A stretch of DNA of 26,133 bases from a virus, in the IMG/VR virus record IMGVR_UViG_3300044922_000050, positions 1 to 26,133 of that record. One strand, given 5' to 3'. Position 1 is the first letter of the stretch. Each line of letters starts with the position of its first letter. The position numbers were made by a program, and so were the translations under genes. Under the pieces are notes generated by a model. It made no database searches. It was not told where the DNA came from and saw nothing but the letters and a program-made list of their open reading frames with translations. This document shows positions 8,071-16,212 of the stretch, in pieces.

Positions 8071-11000
8071 ATGAGTCAATTACAAGTTACAGGCGAAGCA
8101 AAGATTAGGGATATACAAGGTCCAGTAGTGGCTAATAGTGGGGTAATAACCGCTTTAGATGGTGCTGCAAATCAATATGTGAGGGGTGATGGTACTTTGG
8201 CTATTTTCCCTACTTCAAGTGGTGGTGGTAGCTCGGTTTCTTATTATTTAAACGGAAGTGTCAATCAAGGCACTTTTGGTGGTTCTACTTATTACCAAAT
8301 GAGTAGAAACGCAATAGTAGGTACAGGAACTAACTTTTCAACTTCAAGTGATGGTTTGATTGCTCAATTTATTACGGATGCTAATGACCCAGATGTGGTG
8401 TCAATTCCGAGTGGTAACTGGAACGTTGAGTTTTTTATGAATGTAAGTGCATCAAGCGGTGCATTGGCTTCTTTTTATGTTGAGATTTATAAATACAATG
8501 GTTCTACTTTTACTTTATTAGCGACAAACGTAGCTACTCCAGAGCAATTAACAAACACAACAACTGTTGATGCTTACTTTACAAGTGTGGCTATGCCTTT
8601 ATCGGCTATGGCGGTTACGGATAGGTTAGCGGTTAGAGTATTTGCAAACGTAGCTTCAAAGACTGTAACTCTTTATACTGAAGACAATAGGCTTTGTCAA
8701 ATCGTTACTACTTTCTCAAATGGTTTGACTTCTTTAAATAACTTAACTGACCAATCTCAATATCTAACAACAGGAACAAGCGGAACTGATTTTAATATCG
8801 TTTCAAGTGGCGATACACATACTTTTAACATACCAAGTGCAAGTGCAACAAATAGGGGTTTAGTAACAATAGGAAGCCAATCATTTGAAGGAATTAAAAC
8901 ATTTAATGATGCTATAAAAGGAGAAGAAGGTGTTTTATTAAAAAATGGTGTAATATCTTCTTCTAATGGATATACCGCTTTAAATGCTTTTGAAAATACT
9001 TTAATAATTACAAGTTTAATTAGTGGAACACCTTATTCTAATAGTTTAGAATTTACACCATCAACATCTAATACATACACTTTCCCAAATGCAACAGGAA
9101 CTCTTGCTTTAACAAGCAATCTAAGTTCATACGTTCCTTATACAGGAGCAACCGCAAGTGTTAATTTGGGAGGTAATTCACTATCTGCTTCGGCATTAAC
9201 TGTAGCAACTAATCTTATCTTAAATAGTACTTTCTTATTAAAAAAAGCAGGATTAGGAGTTACAACACCAACTTATGTTTCACAATTCGCTGCAACAACA
9301 GGAGTAGGAATTGGTTATTCAGATGGTACAGGTGGTGGAAACTTTATATTCCCAACGGCTTCAATTAATGATTATACATATCCAGCAATAACTGGTACTT
9401 TAGCACTTTTAGAAGGAACGCAGACATTTAGTGGCAGTAAGACTTTTTCACTTGATATTTTTGTTAATGGTTTAACAGTTGGTAGAGGTGCTGGTTCAGT
9501 AAGTACAAATACTGTACTTGGGTTAGCTTCTTTTGCTACAAATACAACAGGTACTTATAATGTTGCAATAGGACAGTCTGCTTTAAATTCAAATACAACA
9601 GGAGGATATAATACTGCGGTAGGAGGTAGTGCAATGGTTGCTAATACAACAGGTAGTTTTAATACTGCAATTGGTAGTTTAAGTTTAAATTATAACACAA
9701 TTGGTACTAATAATACTGCATTAGGATATAGTTCATTATATACAAATACAACAGGTTCACAAAATACTGCATTAGGTGCTGCATCATTATATAATAATAC
9801 TACTGGTAGTAATAATACCGCAATTGGTAATGTTGCATTACAACAAAATACGACTGGAACTAATAATACTGCAATAGGTAGTTTTTCATCTTATGTAAAT
9901 ACCACAGGTCAAAACAATACATCAGTAGGTGCAAGTACATTAATTGCTAACACAACGGGTTCGCAAAATACTGCGTTAGGTACTGCTTCATTACAATCAA
10001 ATACAACTGGAGAATCAAATGTTGCAGTTGGTGTTAGTTCATTAGGTGTTAACACAATAGGTCAATATAATGTTGCGGTTGGAAGGTCTGCTTCAAACGC
10101 TAATACTACTGGTAATTATAATACTGCTTTAGGTAGTCAAGCATTAGCAAATATTACAACAGGAAGTCAAAATATAGCAATAGGTTATAATTCAGGTAGT
10201 GGTATAACAACAGGAAGCCAAAACACAATTATTGGCACAGTAACAGGTTTATCTTCTACTCTTTCTAATAACATCATCTTAGCAGACGGAGCAGGTAACA
10301 TAAGATATCAATGGAATGGTACTAATAACGTATTTGGTAACCCAATAAGTGGTACAAGTGCTACGTTTAGTTTAGGCATTTCAGCAGTTGGTGGTATTAG
10401 TTTCCCTGAAACAGTTGGTGGAAGCAATTATGGTGGCATAACAGGTAGTAGTTCTTTTTTACAAATAGCTGCACAAAATGGTTCTGCAATATTATTTAAA
10501 TCAAGTAATAATACTAATGCAATAACTATTTCTACAGTTGGTAAAGTTGATTTTGGTTCTACAATAGGCAATGGAACTTATACTTATACTTTACCAAGTG
10601 CGACAGGTACTCTTGCCCTTACAAGCGACCTATCTGCTTACCTACCTTTAACTGGTGGTACGCTTACTGGTGCTTTAAGTGGTACAAGTGCTACGTTTGC
10701 ATCAACTATAAATGTTCAGCCTTCAACTGGCACAAACCAAGCTATTGCTGGATATCTCAACGATGGAGGTCAGCTTTATGTAGGTATTGATAATTCAACT
10801 GGTAGCGGATTTGGTAAAGGTAATTATGCTTATAATATCTATGGCAATGCTAATAGAGCAATGGTGTTTTCTACTGATGGAACAACAAGATTAACTATTG
10901 CTGCATCCACTGGTGCTGCTACATTCTCAAGTAGTGTTCAAGTAGGTTCTGCTTCAACAAGTACAGCAGGTTTATTAGTAATTGGTGGTTCTTCAATAGG

Positions 11001-12501
11001 TACTGCATCTTCTGCATCAGGACAAATATTAATAGGTTTAACTCCAAGTTACAGAGGCAGTATTGCTTATGATGATAATGCAGGTTATCTATATATAGAT
11101 AATACTTACAACAATAATTCAGGTAATATATACTTTAGAACTAAAACAGGAGGAACAGCAATAAATGCTTTAACTATTGCAGGTACTGGCGCTGCTACAT
11201 TCTCAAGTACTTTAGATACTGCTGGAAATATAACTTCAACTGTTGGAGCAACAAATACTTCTTTAAAATTAATAAGAACAGGAAATACTTTTGAATGTGT
11301 AGTACAAGATAACCAATCAAGGATTAGAACATTTGGAGCAAGTGGTAATGATAAAGATTTATTATTTGATACTGATAACGCTGGTACTACAAGATTATTT
11401 ATAAAAGCATCAAATGGCAATGTTGGTATCGGAACGACATCGCCGACAGATTCTATCGGATACGGTAGAGCGTTAGATATTCAATCAGCAACGGGCGCAG
11501 CACTTTATTTAAGAGATTCAGATGCTCCTACAACGCAGTATGGATTTATTGCTTATGATGGTAACGATAATGGGTTAAAAATTAATAATGAAAATAGTTC
11601 TGGATTTATAAGATTTAATACTGCTGCTACCGAACGTATGAGAATTACAAGCGGTGGTGCAGTTGCTATTAATACTACAAATACAACTTATGCTCAATTA
11701 AATATTAAACAAGCAAATGGAAACCTTTATGGAGGTGCTGCTTTTTATTCTAATAATGGAACAGAATCTTTTTTAGGTATTGGTAATACAGGAAGTGTAT
11801 GTGGATTATTTGCAACTTATGGAGCAAGTGGTGCTTATCTTCCAATCACATTTAGTACAGGTGGTAATGAAAGTATGAGAATCACATCGGGTGGTAATGT
11901 ATTAATAGGAACATCAACAGATGCAGGATATAAGCTAGATGTTAATGGTACAGGAAGGTTTAGTGGTACTATTACAACAAATGGAGAATACAGAGTAGAC
12001 CCTGCATCAGGTGATGGTATTTTAAGAATATACACAGCAGGAACTGAACGAGCAGCAGTAAGAGCAAACGCAACTAAATTTTATATTGAAGTAGGAACAT
12101 TTGGTGAAAGGCTTTCAATAAACAATTCAAGTGGTGCTGCTACATTCTCAAGTTTAGCTGGAACAGGAAGTAGAGCAGTTTTAGCAGATTCAAGTGGTAC
12201 TTTATCTGCACCTGTTTCCGATATATCGGTAAAAGAAAATATTAAACCTATTGCTTATGGTTTAAGTGAAATACTTAAAATGAATCCTGTATGGTTTGAT
12301 TTTATTGATGAGTATAAAAACTATGGAGAAGGTAGACAGAATGGAATGATTGCTCAAGAAATAGCAGATGTTATTCCAGAAGCAGTTTTTGTAACACCAT
12401 CAACAGGTAAAATGGGTATTAACTATGACCAAATGCACGCAGTTTATATTAAAGCAATTCAGCAATTAGAGGAAAGAATAAAACAATTAGAAAATAAATA
12501 A
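8071..12501 (+). CDS. Large tail fibre with head-type repeats and C-terminal S74 chaperone
   Basis: 1476 residues, the receptor-binding fibre candidate. Layout: N-terminal attachment region (1-110), a beta-rich domain (about 110-230), modules of the type TGTLALTSNLSSYVP, then 13 full 17-residue repeats (492-712) of the form TTGxxNTAxGxxxLxxN as in YadA/trimeric adhesin heads. After these come further modules with repeated GAATFSS and MRITSGG motifs. The last 94 residues are an intramolecular chaperone of the peptidase S74 type: Ser1383 and Lys1388 of SDISVKENI match the family's Ser/Lys pair, followed by GMIAQEIADVIPEAV and a terminal coiled coil (AVYIKAIQQLEERIKQLENK). In this family the domain drives trimer folding and then cuts itself off before the Ser. 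It follows the tube-like gene by six bases. Confidence 0.85.
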   Translation: MSQLQVTGEAKIRDIQGPVVANSGVITALDGAANQYVRGDGTLAIFPTSSGGGSSVSYYLNGSVNQGTFGGSTYYQMSRNAIVGTGTNFSTSSDGLIAQFITDANDPDVVSIPSGNWNVEFFMNVSASSGALASFYVEIYKYNGSTFTLLATNVATPEQLTNTTTVDAYFTSVAMPLSAMAVTDRLAVRVFANVASKTVTLYTEDNRLCQIVTTFSNGLTSLNNLTDQSQYLTTGTSGTDFNIVSSGDTHTFNIPSASATNRGLVTIGSQSFEGIKTFNDAIKGEEGVLLKNGVISSSNGYTALNAFENTLIITSLISGTPYSNSLEFTPSTSNTYTFPNATGTLALTSNLSSYVPYTGATASVNLGGNSLSASALTVATNLILNSTFLLKKAGLGVTTPTYVSQFAATTGVGIGYSDGTGGGNFIFPTASINDYTYPAITGTLALLEGTQTFSGSKTFSLDIFVNGLTVGRGAGSVSTNTVLGLASFATNTTGTYNVAIGQSALNSNTTGGYNTAVGGSAMVANTTGSFNTAIGSLSLNYNTIGTNNTALGYSSLYTNTTGSQNTALGAASLYNNTTGSNNTAIGNVALQQNTTGTNNTAIGSFSSYVNTTGQNNTSVGASTLIANTTGSQNTALGTASLQSNTTGESNVAVGVSSLGVNTIGQYNVAVGRSASNANTTGNYNTALGSQALANITTGSQNIAIGYNSGSGITTGSQNTIIGTVTGLSSTLSNNIILADGAGNIRYQWNGTNNVFGNPISGTSATFSLGISAVGGISFPETVGGSNYGGITGSSSFLQIAAQNGSAILFKSSNNTNAITISTVGKVDFGSTIGNGTYTYTLPSATGTLALTSDLSAYLPLTGGTLTGALSGTSATFASTINVQPSTGTNQAIAGYLNDGGQLYVGIDNSTGSGFGKGNYAYNIYGNANRAMVFSTDGTTRLTIAASTGAATFSSSVQVGSASTSTAGLLVIGGSSIGTASSASGQILIGLTPSYRGSIAYDDNAGYLYIDNTYNNNSGNIYFRTKTGGTAINALTIAGTGAATFSSTLDTAGNITSTVGATNTSLKLIRTGNTFECVVQDNQSRIRTFGASGNDKDLLFDTDNAGTTRLFIKASNGNVGIGTTSPTDSIGYGRALDIQSATGAALYLRDSDAPTTQYGFIAYDGNDNGLKINNENSSGFIRFNTAATERMRITSGGAVAINTTNTTYAQLNIKQANGNLYGGAAFYSNNGTESFLGIGNTGSVCGLFATYGASGAYLPITFSTGGNESMRITSGGNVLIGTSTDAGYKLDVNGTGRFSGTITTNGEYRVDPASGDGILRIYTAGTERAAVRANATKFYIEVGTFGERLSINNSSGAATFSSLAGTGSRAVLADSSGTLSAPVSDISVKENIKPIAYGLSEILKMNPVWFDFIDEYKNYGEGRQNGMIAQEIADVIPEAVFVTPSTGKMGINYDQMHAVYIKAIQQLEERIKQLENK
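9544..10236 (+). repeat. 51-bp in-frame tandem repeats in the fibre gene
   Basis: Thirteen 51-bp units (9544-10206) plus a partial one encode 17-residue repeats TTGxxNTAxGxxxLxxN. Spacing is exact, with no insertions. The Gly and Asn-Thr-Ala positions are conserved while the DNA has drifted, so selection on protein fold rather than recent duplication explains them. The repeats predict a left-handed beta-roll in a trimer. Confidence 0.9.
10346..12153 (+). repeat. Short dispersed identical repeats in the fibre gene
   Basis: A 23-bp sequence encoding SGTSATF occurs identically at 10346-10368 and 10676-10698. An 18-bp sequence GCTGCTACATTCTCAAGT, encoding AATFSS, occurs identically at 10915-10932, 11191-11208 and 12136-12153. 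Nucleotide identity including third positions suggests recent module duplication or gene conversion. Confidence 0.85.
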
Positions 12502-12502
12502 T

Positions 12503-12826
12503 ATGAAGACAATACAACCTGTGGTATTCCCACTAAACTTAGGAACGGCATCAATCCTTAACGCTTATTGTATAAATGACAATCTAAGCAATTCAGCTAC
12601 TTTTTACTACGCACTTTTAAGCGACACTCAAAGTCAATTACAACAAGGTAACTTAACAATGACAGGAGAAGTTTATGACAACTGGGCAACAAATGACTAC
12701 GCATACAACTGGGTTGCTTCTGAAATTGATGTTACAATCATAGGGGATTATGTACCTCCTGTACCTCCTCAACCAGAGCCTACTCCAGAACCAATTGTTG
12801 AAGAAGATATTGAACAATCAATTTAA
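12503..12826 (+). CDS. Small fibre-associated protein, function unknown
   Basis: 107 residues, starting one base after the fibre stop (TAAT-ATG). The sequence has a beta-rich N-terminus with aromatic residues (LNAYCINDNLSNSATFYYALL), then DNWATNDYAYNWVASEIDVTIIGDYV, and ends in a proline/acidic linker (VPPVPPQPEPTPEPIVEEDI). I do not recognise a family. Position directly after the S74 fibre suggests a fibre-tip or assembly partner, but a small structural protein of other type is equally possible. The acidic tail could be disordered. A promoter-like box follows 13 bases after its stop. Confidence 0.7.
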   Translation: MKTIQPVVFPLNLGTASILNAYCINDNLSNSATFYYALLSDTQSQLQQGNLTMTGEVYDNWATNDYAYNWVASEIDVTIIGDYVPPVPPQPEPTPEPIVEEDIEQSI

Positions 12827-12839
12827 TTGAATATTTAAC

Positions 12840-12847
12840 TATATTTG
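12840..12847 (+). promoter_or_regulatory. Bacteroidetes-type -7 box before the lysis region
   Basis: TATATTTG followed by TATA, 17 nt before the ATG at 12865. The downstream TATATAAAATAA resembles the leader of the HNH gene (19475 onward). A weak TTG lies 27 nt upstream, longer than the usual spacing. Confidence 0.5.
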
Positions 12848-12864
12848 TATATAAAATAAAAACT

Positions 12865-13008
12865 ATGATAACAATTAATCAAGAACAAATCAAGGAATTA
12901 GAAGCGTTTATAAATACTATACCCACAGCTTACGGGCTTCCGTTATTGCAGTTTTTGGGTAAGTTAAACGCAGAACAAAATCCACCACAAGAAGTAAAAG
13001 AAGACTAA
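12865..13008 (+). CDS. Small hypothetical protein, 47 residues
   Basis: Short ORF that starts MITINQEQIKELEAFINTIP, continues TAYGLPLLQFLGKLN and ends acidic (QEVKED). It seems a small amphipathic helical protein with a TIPTAYGLPLLQF segment. It begins 17 nt after a promoter-like box and its stop overlaps the next ATG by one base (TAATG), so it is probably translated as the first gene of the lysis block. No known family; a role in holin regulation would be only a guess from its neighbours. Confidence 0.6.
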   Translation: MITINQEQIKELEAFINTIPTAYGLPLLQFLGKLNAEQNPPQEVKED

Positions 13009-13181
13009 TGGTACATAATAGCAATCAATCGGACTTATTAACTATTCTTAGCGGAACATCCGCATTTATTAGTGTTGCAAATGTGCAGCCGATAGTTTCT
13101 TTAATAGCTTCGTTGATTGCTATTGTTTCTGGTATTTTAGCTGCGAGATATTACATTAAGGCTACCAAAAGATTCAAGTAA
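13008..13181 (+). CDS. Holin-like small membrane protein
   Basis: 57 residues with two hydrophobic stretches, one around residues 11-27 (LTILSGTSAFISVANV) and one around 29-50 (IVSLIASLIAIVSGILAARY), and a basic C-terminus (KATKRFK). This is the size and shape of class II holins, which form lesions in the inner membrane at lysis. The gene overlaps both neighbours by one base (TAATG at each side) and precedes a membrane-anchored envelope protein and the endolysin by about 0.8 kb. The call is structural and positional; no holin family motif is recognisable. Confidence 0.6.
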   Translation: MVHNSNQSDLLTILSGTSAFISVANVQPIVSLIASLIAIVSGILAARYYIKATKRFK

Positions 13182-13714
13182 TGAAAGAGATAGTAATCGT
13201 TCTATTAACGGCGGTTCTAATCTTTTTTATCGGAAGTGAGGCACGATACACCAAAAGTGAACCTGTAATCGTAACTGATACAGTTTACCAAGAGAAAACT
13301 TTTACTAAGTTTATAAAGGGAAATTCAATCCCTTTTGTAGTTTTAGACACAATTTACATAGTTGAAACCGACACAATTACAATCATAAAGGACTACAATC
13401 AAGTAAAGGTTTATTCCGATACTATGCGCATAGATTCTATTGGATACGCATACATTCAAGACACAATCAGTCAAAACAAGATACAAGGAAGGGGTTTTAA
13501 TGCCAATTTTAACCTTCCGACCATAACAATTACCAAAGTAATAGAGCAAAAGTTAAAGAACCAGCTTTATTTGGGATTTATAGGCGATTTAAAGCACTCA
13601 AACGGACAAATTGGTATTGGCGGTTCAATTGCACTTAAAACGGCTAAAAACACCTTATATACGGCAACGGCAACAATGAACGGATATTCTTTTGGATACT
13701 ATAAAAAGTTTTAA
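13181..13714 (+). CDS. Membrane-anchored envelope protein, spanin-like candidate
   Basis: 177 residues. The N-terminus MKEIVIVLLTAVLIFFIG is a clear membrane anchor or signal segment, followed by a predicted periplasmic part with repeated DTxY/DTI patterns (VTDTVYQEKT, VLDTIYIVETDTITII, YSDTMRID, IQDTISQNK). The C-terminal 50 residues alternate like outer-membrane strands (LYLGFIGDLKHSNGQIGIGG, then SFGYYKKF) and end in Phe, as many beta-barrel strands do. Similar proteins sit beside lysis genes in Bacteroidetes phages (DUF6808-like by memory). It could act as a single-gene spanin joining the inner and outer membranes; this is inference. Confidence 0.55.
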   Translation: MKEIVIVLLTAVLIFFIGSEARYTKSEPVIVTDTVYQEKTFTKFIKGNSIPFVVLDTIYIVETDTITIIKDYNQVKVYSDTMRIDSIGYAYIQDTISQNKIQGRGFNANFNLPTITITKVIEQKLKNQLYLGFIGDLKHSNGQIGIGGSIALKTAKNTLYTATATMNGYSFGYYKKF

Positions 13715-13715
13715 T

Positions 13716-13910
13716 ATGAAAAAGTTTATTATTTCAATGTTTAGTGATGAAGTTGGTGCTATGAGCCACAAAAGGATTTTGGCTTTTATTGGTTCAATTT
13801 GTCTTTATGTAACTTTTGTAATTACTAAAAGCGACCATTTAGGCGATTTAGTTTTTTATATGAGTATGGCATTTGCAGGTTTAACAACTATTGATAAATT
13901 CAGTAAATAA
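13716..13910 (+). CDS. Small membrane protein, second holin candidate
   Basis: 64 residues starting MKKFIISMFSDEVGAMSHKR. The start at 13716 lies just after the upstream stop (13712-13714); an in-frame ATG at 13692 would lie inside the previous gene. Two hydrophobic segments are visible, ILAFIGSICLYVTFVI (about 21-36) and LVFYMSMAFAGLTTI (about 45-59), separated by a charged turn with KSDHLGD. This hairpin layout is typical of small holins or holin-associated proteins. It overlaps the next ORF by one base. Two holin-like genes in one cassette suggest a holin/antiholin pair, which is inferred from context only. Confidence 0.6.
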   Translation: MKKFIISMFSDEVGAMSHKRILAFIGSICLYVTFVITKSDHLGDLVFYMSMAFAGLTTIDKFSK

Positions 13911-13996
13911 TGGAAAACAACGAAAAAAGAGCATTTGCAATTGGTTTTGTATTGTGGGTAATTGGTTTAGTTTACTTTATAAATCAAGTGTTATGA
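13910..13996 (+). CDS. Tiny single-span membrane protein, 28 residues
   Basis: MENNEKRAFAIGFVLWVIGL followed by VYFINQVL. It is one charged N-terminal segment plus one membrane span. The ATG at 13910 overlaps the previous stop, and its TGA (13994-13996) overlaps the endolysin start in an ATGA junction, which supports that it is translated. Its role may be to regulate holin or endolysin release, or it may be a translational link only. Confidence 0.5.
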   Translation: MENNEKRAFAIGFVLWVIGLVYFINQVL

Positions 13997-14598
13997 TAAG
14001 TAAATCGGCAATAGACCTTATAATAAAACACGAAGTGGGCGGTCGTGATGTATATACTCGTAGGTATCAAAAACCAATATGGGCTGGTGGGGATAGTGGA
14101 ATTACTATTGGCATAGGTGCTGATTTAGGCTATATGAAGGAAAAAGAATTTTTAGCCGTATGGAGTCCAAATCTTAATCTTAATTTTATTAACGCATTAA
14201 GACCAGTTGTTGGATTAAAAGGTCAACAAGCTAAATCAATGTTAAGAGGTGAAATTTTAAATGTTAAAGTGCCTTTTAATGTAGCATACGAAGTATTTAT
14301 AAATTATGACATTCCTAAATATTATAAGTTGACAAAGGCTATTTATCCAGAACTTGACACTTTAAACGAGGACACAAGAGGTGCGTTGGTTTCAATGATA
14401 TATAACAGGGGTAATAAGTTAGATGGCGATAGGCGAAAGGAAATGAGAGCAATAGTTGACCTTGTGGCTAAAAAAGATTACGAGGGCATAGCTGACCAAA
14501 TAGAAAGGTCTAAAAGACTCTGGGAAAATGTAGGATTGGATGGACTTGTAAAAAGAAGGGAGGAGGAAGCAGATTTGATTCTAAACTCACTAACCTAA
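13993..14598 (+). CDS. Endolysin, lysozyme-like muramidase
   Basis: 201 residues from the ATG at 13993 (an in-frame extension upstream to 13891 overlaps other genes and is not used). The N-terminal catalytic pattern is IKHEVGGRD...GGDSGITIGIGADLG: Glu14 in HE, Thr38 in GITIG and Asp44 in ADLG. This Glu-Thr-Asp order and spacing resembles pesticin/T4-lysozyme-like muramidases that cut the glycan strands of peptidoglycan. Further on, GALVSMIYNRG is the familiar second motif of lysozyme folds. No signal peptide is visible, so it would depend on a holin for access. It ends the lysis block. Confidence 0.8.
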   Translation: MISKSAIDLIIKHEVGGRDVYTRRYQKPIWAGGDSGITIGIGADLGYMKEKEFLAVWSPNLNLNFINALRPVVGLKGQQAKSMLRGEILNVKVPFNVAYEVFINYDIPKYYKLTKAIYPELDTLNEDTRGALVSMIYNRGNKLDGDRRKEMRAIVDLVAKKDYEGIADQIERSKRLWENVGLDGLVKRREEEADLILNSLT

Positions 14599-14607
14599 AA
14601 TAAACCT

Positions 14608-15645
14608 ATGGCAACAACAAAAAAAGGCGGAAGCAAAACCACAATGAGTGGTCAAATAGTCTTGGACTATTTAGCTAAATATCCTCAATGGATGCCTTCT
14701 AATACTTTAGCTTCTTTGATTATGAAGGAGCAATCAGCACACTTTGACAATCAAGAAAATGTACGTTATTTGGTACGTTATTATAGGGGTAAGACTGGCG
14801 AAACTAAAAGTGTAAAAGGAACTAATAAGCAATTTATAGAAGATTTTAAACGTACTGCTTCAAACTTTGCTCAACCGCCTACTTGGGTAGAAGAAAAGGT
14901 TGTTTACTGTTTGCCAATAGGAATTAAGAAGATGGGTTTTATTAGCGACCTACAAGTGCCATTTCACGACCCTAAAGCGATTGAGGTTTGCTTTAAATAC
15001 TTACAGGAACAAAAGATTGATTCATTATTTATCAATGGTGATTTGGTTGACTTTTACCAATTAAGTGATTTCCAGAAAGACCCAAGAGTAAGAAAGTTTG
15101 ATGAAGAACACGAGGCGATAATTGAGATGCTTGGATTTATAAGAGCATCATTCCCTTTGATTCCGATTTATTACAACTTAGATGCGAATCACGAATTTAG
15201 GTACGAAAGGTATATGCGAACCAAAGCACCAGAGTTATTAGGGTTAAGCGGTAAGTTTGACATTGAGGAAATATTGATGCTAAATACTTTTAACATTATT
15301 CCAATTAAAAATATAGACCACGTTAAGTTCGGCAAGTTACCTATTATTCACGGCGATACTACATTTAGAAGGGGAAGCGGTGTAAATCCAGCTAAAACTT
15401 TATACGATAGGGTTAAGCAGTCGGCAATAGCTTCGCACGTTCATCAAGTGCAATCTTACACAACCAAGAATCAATTTGATGAGGAAGTGTTTACTTGCTG
15501 GACCACTGGACATTTGATGCATCCTAACGTGGAATATTGTAAGCACGTTGATAATTACTCACAAGGGTTTGCGATATTAGAAAAAGATGTTGAAGGTTAC
15601 TATTCGGTGCAAAATAAAAGAATCTATAAAAACAAAATTTTCTAA
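14608..15645 (+). CDS. Calcineurin-like metallophosphoesterase
   Basis: 345 residues. The N-terminal ~90 residues look helical and may be a DNA-binding or adaptor domain (IVLDYLAKYPQWMPSNTLAS). The phosphoesterase core follows with its metal-binding motifs in order: SDLQVPFHD (Asp114), GDLVDFY (Asp145), NLDANHE (Asn194-His195), IIHGD (His248) and SHVHQ (His277, His279). The usual DxH of motif one is DLQ here with a histidine at 120. Such phage enzymes are thought to act on nucleic-acid or nucleotide phosphoesters; the substrate is unknown. It begins ten bases after the endolysin, at a rightward run that ends at the terminators near 16118. Confidence 0.78.
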   Translation: MATTKKGGSKTTMSGQIVLDYLAKYPQWMPSNTLASLIMKEQSAHFDNQENVRYLVRYYRGKTGETKSVKGTNKQFIEDFKRTASNFAQPPTWVEEKVVYCLPIGIKKMGFISDLQVPFHDPKAIEVCFKYLQEQKIDSLFINGDLVDFYQLSDFQKDPRVRKFDEEHEAIIEMLGFIRASFPLIPIYYNLDANHEFRYERYMRTKAPELLGLSGKFDIEEILMLNTFNIIPIKNIDHVKFGKLPIIHGDTTFRRGSGVNPAKTLYDRVKQSAIASHVHQVQSYTTKNQFDEEVFTCWTTGHLMHPNVEYCKHVDNYSQGFAILEKDVEGYYSVQNKRIYKNKIF

Positions 15646-15646
15646 T

Positions 15647-15838
15647 ATGAGATACCCTAAAAACTTTGCAAAATTGACACCAATACAACAAGAGCAATGG
15701 TTAGTTACTAAACTAATTGAACTTCACAACTTAGAGCAAGAAATCAAATTAACATTAGGCAAGATAAGAGGTGGTGAGAAACTTATATTTAAAGAAATAG
15801 ACAGACCAGATTTAGCTTTATTAAAAGATGAAGATTAA
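15647..15838 (+). CDS. Hypothetical protein, 63 residues
   Basis: The start at 15647 follows the upstream stop by one base; an in-frame start at 15587 would lie inside the phosphoesterase gene. The sequence (MRYPKNFAKLTPIQQEQWLV, then TKLIELHNLEQEIKLTLGKI) is largely helical and charged, with a possible coiled coil around residues 20-42. It overlaps the next gene by 11 bases. I do not recognise a family. The pattern PIQQEQWL suggests a small structural or adaptor protein, without further evidence. Confidence 0.6.
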   Translation: MRYPKNFAKLTPIQQEQWLVTKLIELHNLEQEIKLTLGKIRGGEKLIFKEIDRPDLALLKDED

Positions 15839-16097
15839 AATCATATATCGCAAATTAGGTAGGGAACAGGCTCACGGCATTGCTGAAAGTGATGGTGTAG
15901 TTTATATTGACTCACGGCTAAAAGGCAAGAAGCAGCTTGAAATCCTGTTACACGAGTGCTTACATATACTTAATCCAATGGATGATGAAGATGCAATTAT
16001 TGAGAAAAGTGTAACTTTATGTAAGGTTCTTTGGCAACAAGGATACCGAATGGTAGATAATTCTAACGATACACCATTGCAAGATGGTTCTAAATAG
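15828..16097 (+). CDS. Small HExxH metallopeptidase-like protein
   Basis: 89 residues. LLHECLHILNP (His42-Glu43-x-x-His46) is a zincin-type motif, preceded by a hydrophobic strand (GVVYIDSR) and a helix (KKQLEILLHE). The layout resembles the minimal ImmA/IrrE or SprT-like zinc peptidases that phages carry. A third zinc ligand could be Glu55 or Asp in PMDDEDAIIEKS. Substrate unknown; relief of repression by cutting a regulator is one possible role for ImmA-like enzymes, but no repressor is seen here. It is the last gene before two terminators. Confidence 0.65.
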   Translation: MKIKIIYRKLGREQAHGIAESDGVVYIDSRLKGKKQLEILLHECLHILNPMDDEDAIIEKSVTLCKVLWQQGYRMVDNSNDTPLQDGSK

Positions 16098-16117
16098 TTG
16101 TTCGTTCATAGTTCCTC

Positions 16118-16140
16118 ACCCCTAAAAAGGTGGGGTTTTT
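16118..16140 (+). terminator. Terminator-like hairpin after the late genes
   Basis: ACCCC (16118-16122) pairs with GGGGT (16132-16136), with an inner CCT/AGG alternative and a loop that is A-rich, followed by a T-run to 16141. The stem is short, but the position 20 nt after the last late gene supports it. Confidence 0.6.
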
Positions 16141-16144
16141 TATA

Positions 16145-16152
16145 TATCTTTG
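16145..16152 (+). promoter_or_regulatory. Bacteroidetes-type -7 box between two terminators
   Basis: TATCTTTG follows the first terminator within 10 nt. A transcript from about 16157 would meet the second terminator at 16181-16212 and be about 55 nt long. No good -33 element is present. Confidence 0.3.
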
Positions 16153-16180
16153 GCTTTCATATTGGAGAACTTAGGTTTAG

Positions 16181-16212
16181 CCACCCTTTTAGTCTTATTA
16201 GGGTGGTTTTTT
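16181..16212 (+). terminator. Rho-independent terminator
   Basis: CCACCCT (16181-16187) pairs perfectly with AGGGTGG (16200-16206), loop 12 nt, followed by six T. It separates the late block from the early region that begins at 16400. Confidence 0.85.

Noticed and set aside
9544-10236. Tandem repeats as a CRISPR array
   Set aside because: The repeats are in-frame 51-bp coding units without identical repeats and unique spacers.
11106-11420. Minus-strand ORF of 104 residues inside the fibre gene
   Set aside because: It is the antisense of a biased repeat-rich gene and shows no family pattern; all neighbours are on the plus strand.
13891-13992. Longer N-terminus for the endolysin starting at 13891
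   Set aside because: It would overlap the end of the 13716 gene and all of a small ORF with clean ATGA junctions; the lysozyme domain begins directly after the ATG at 13993.
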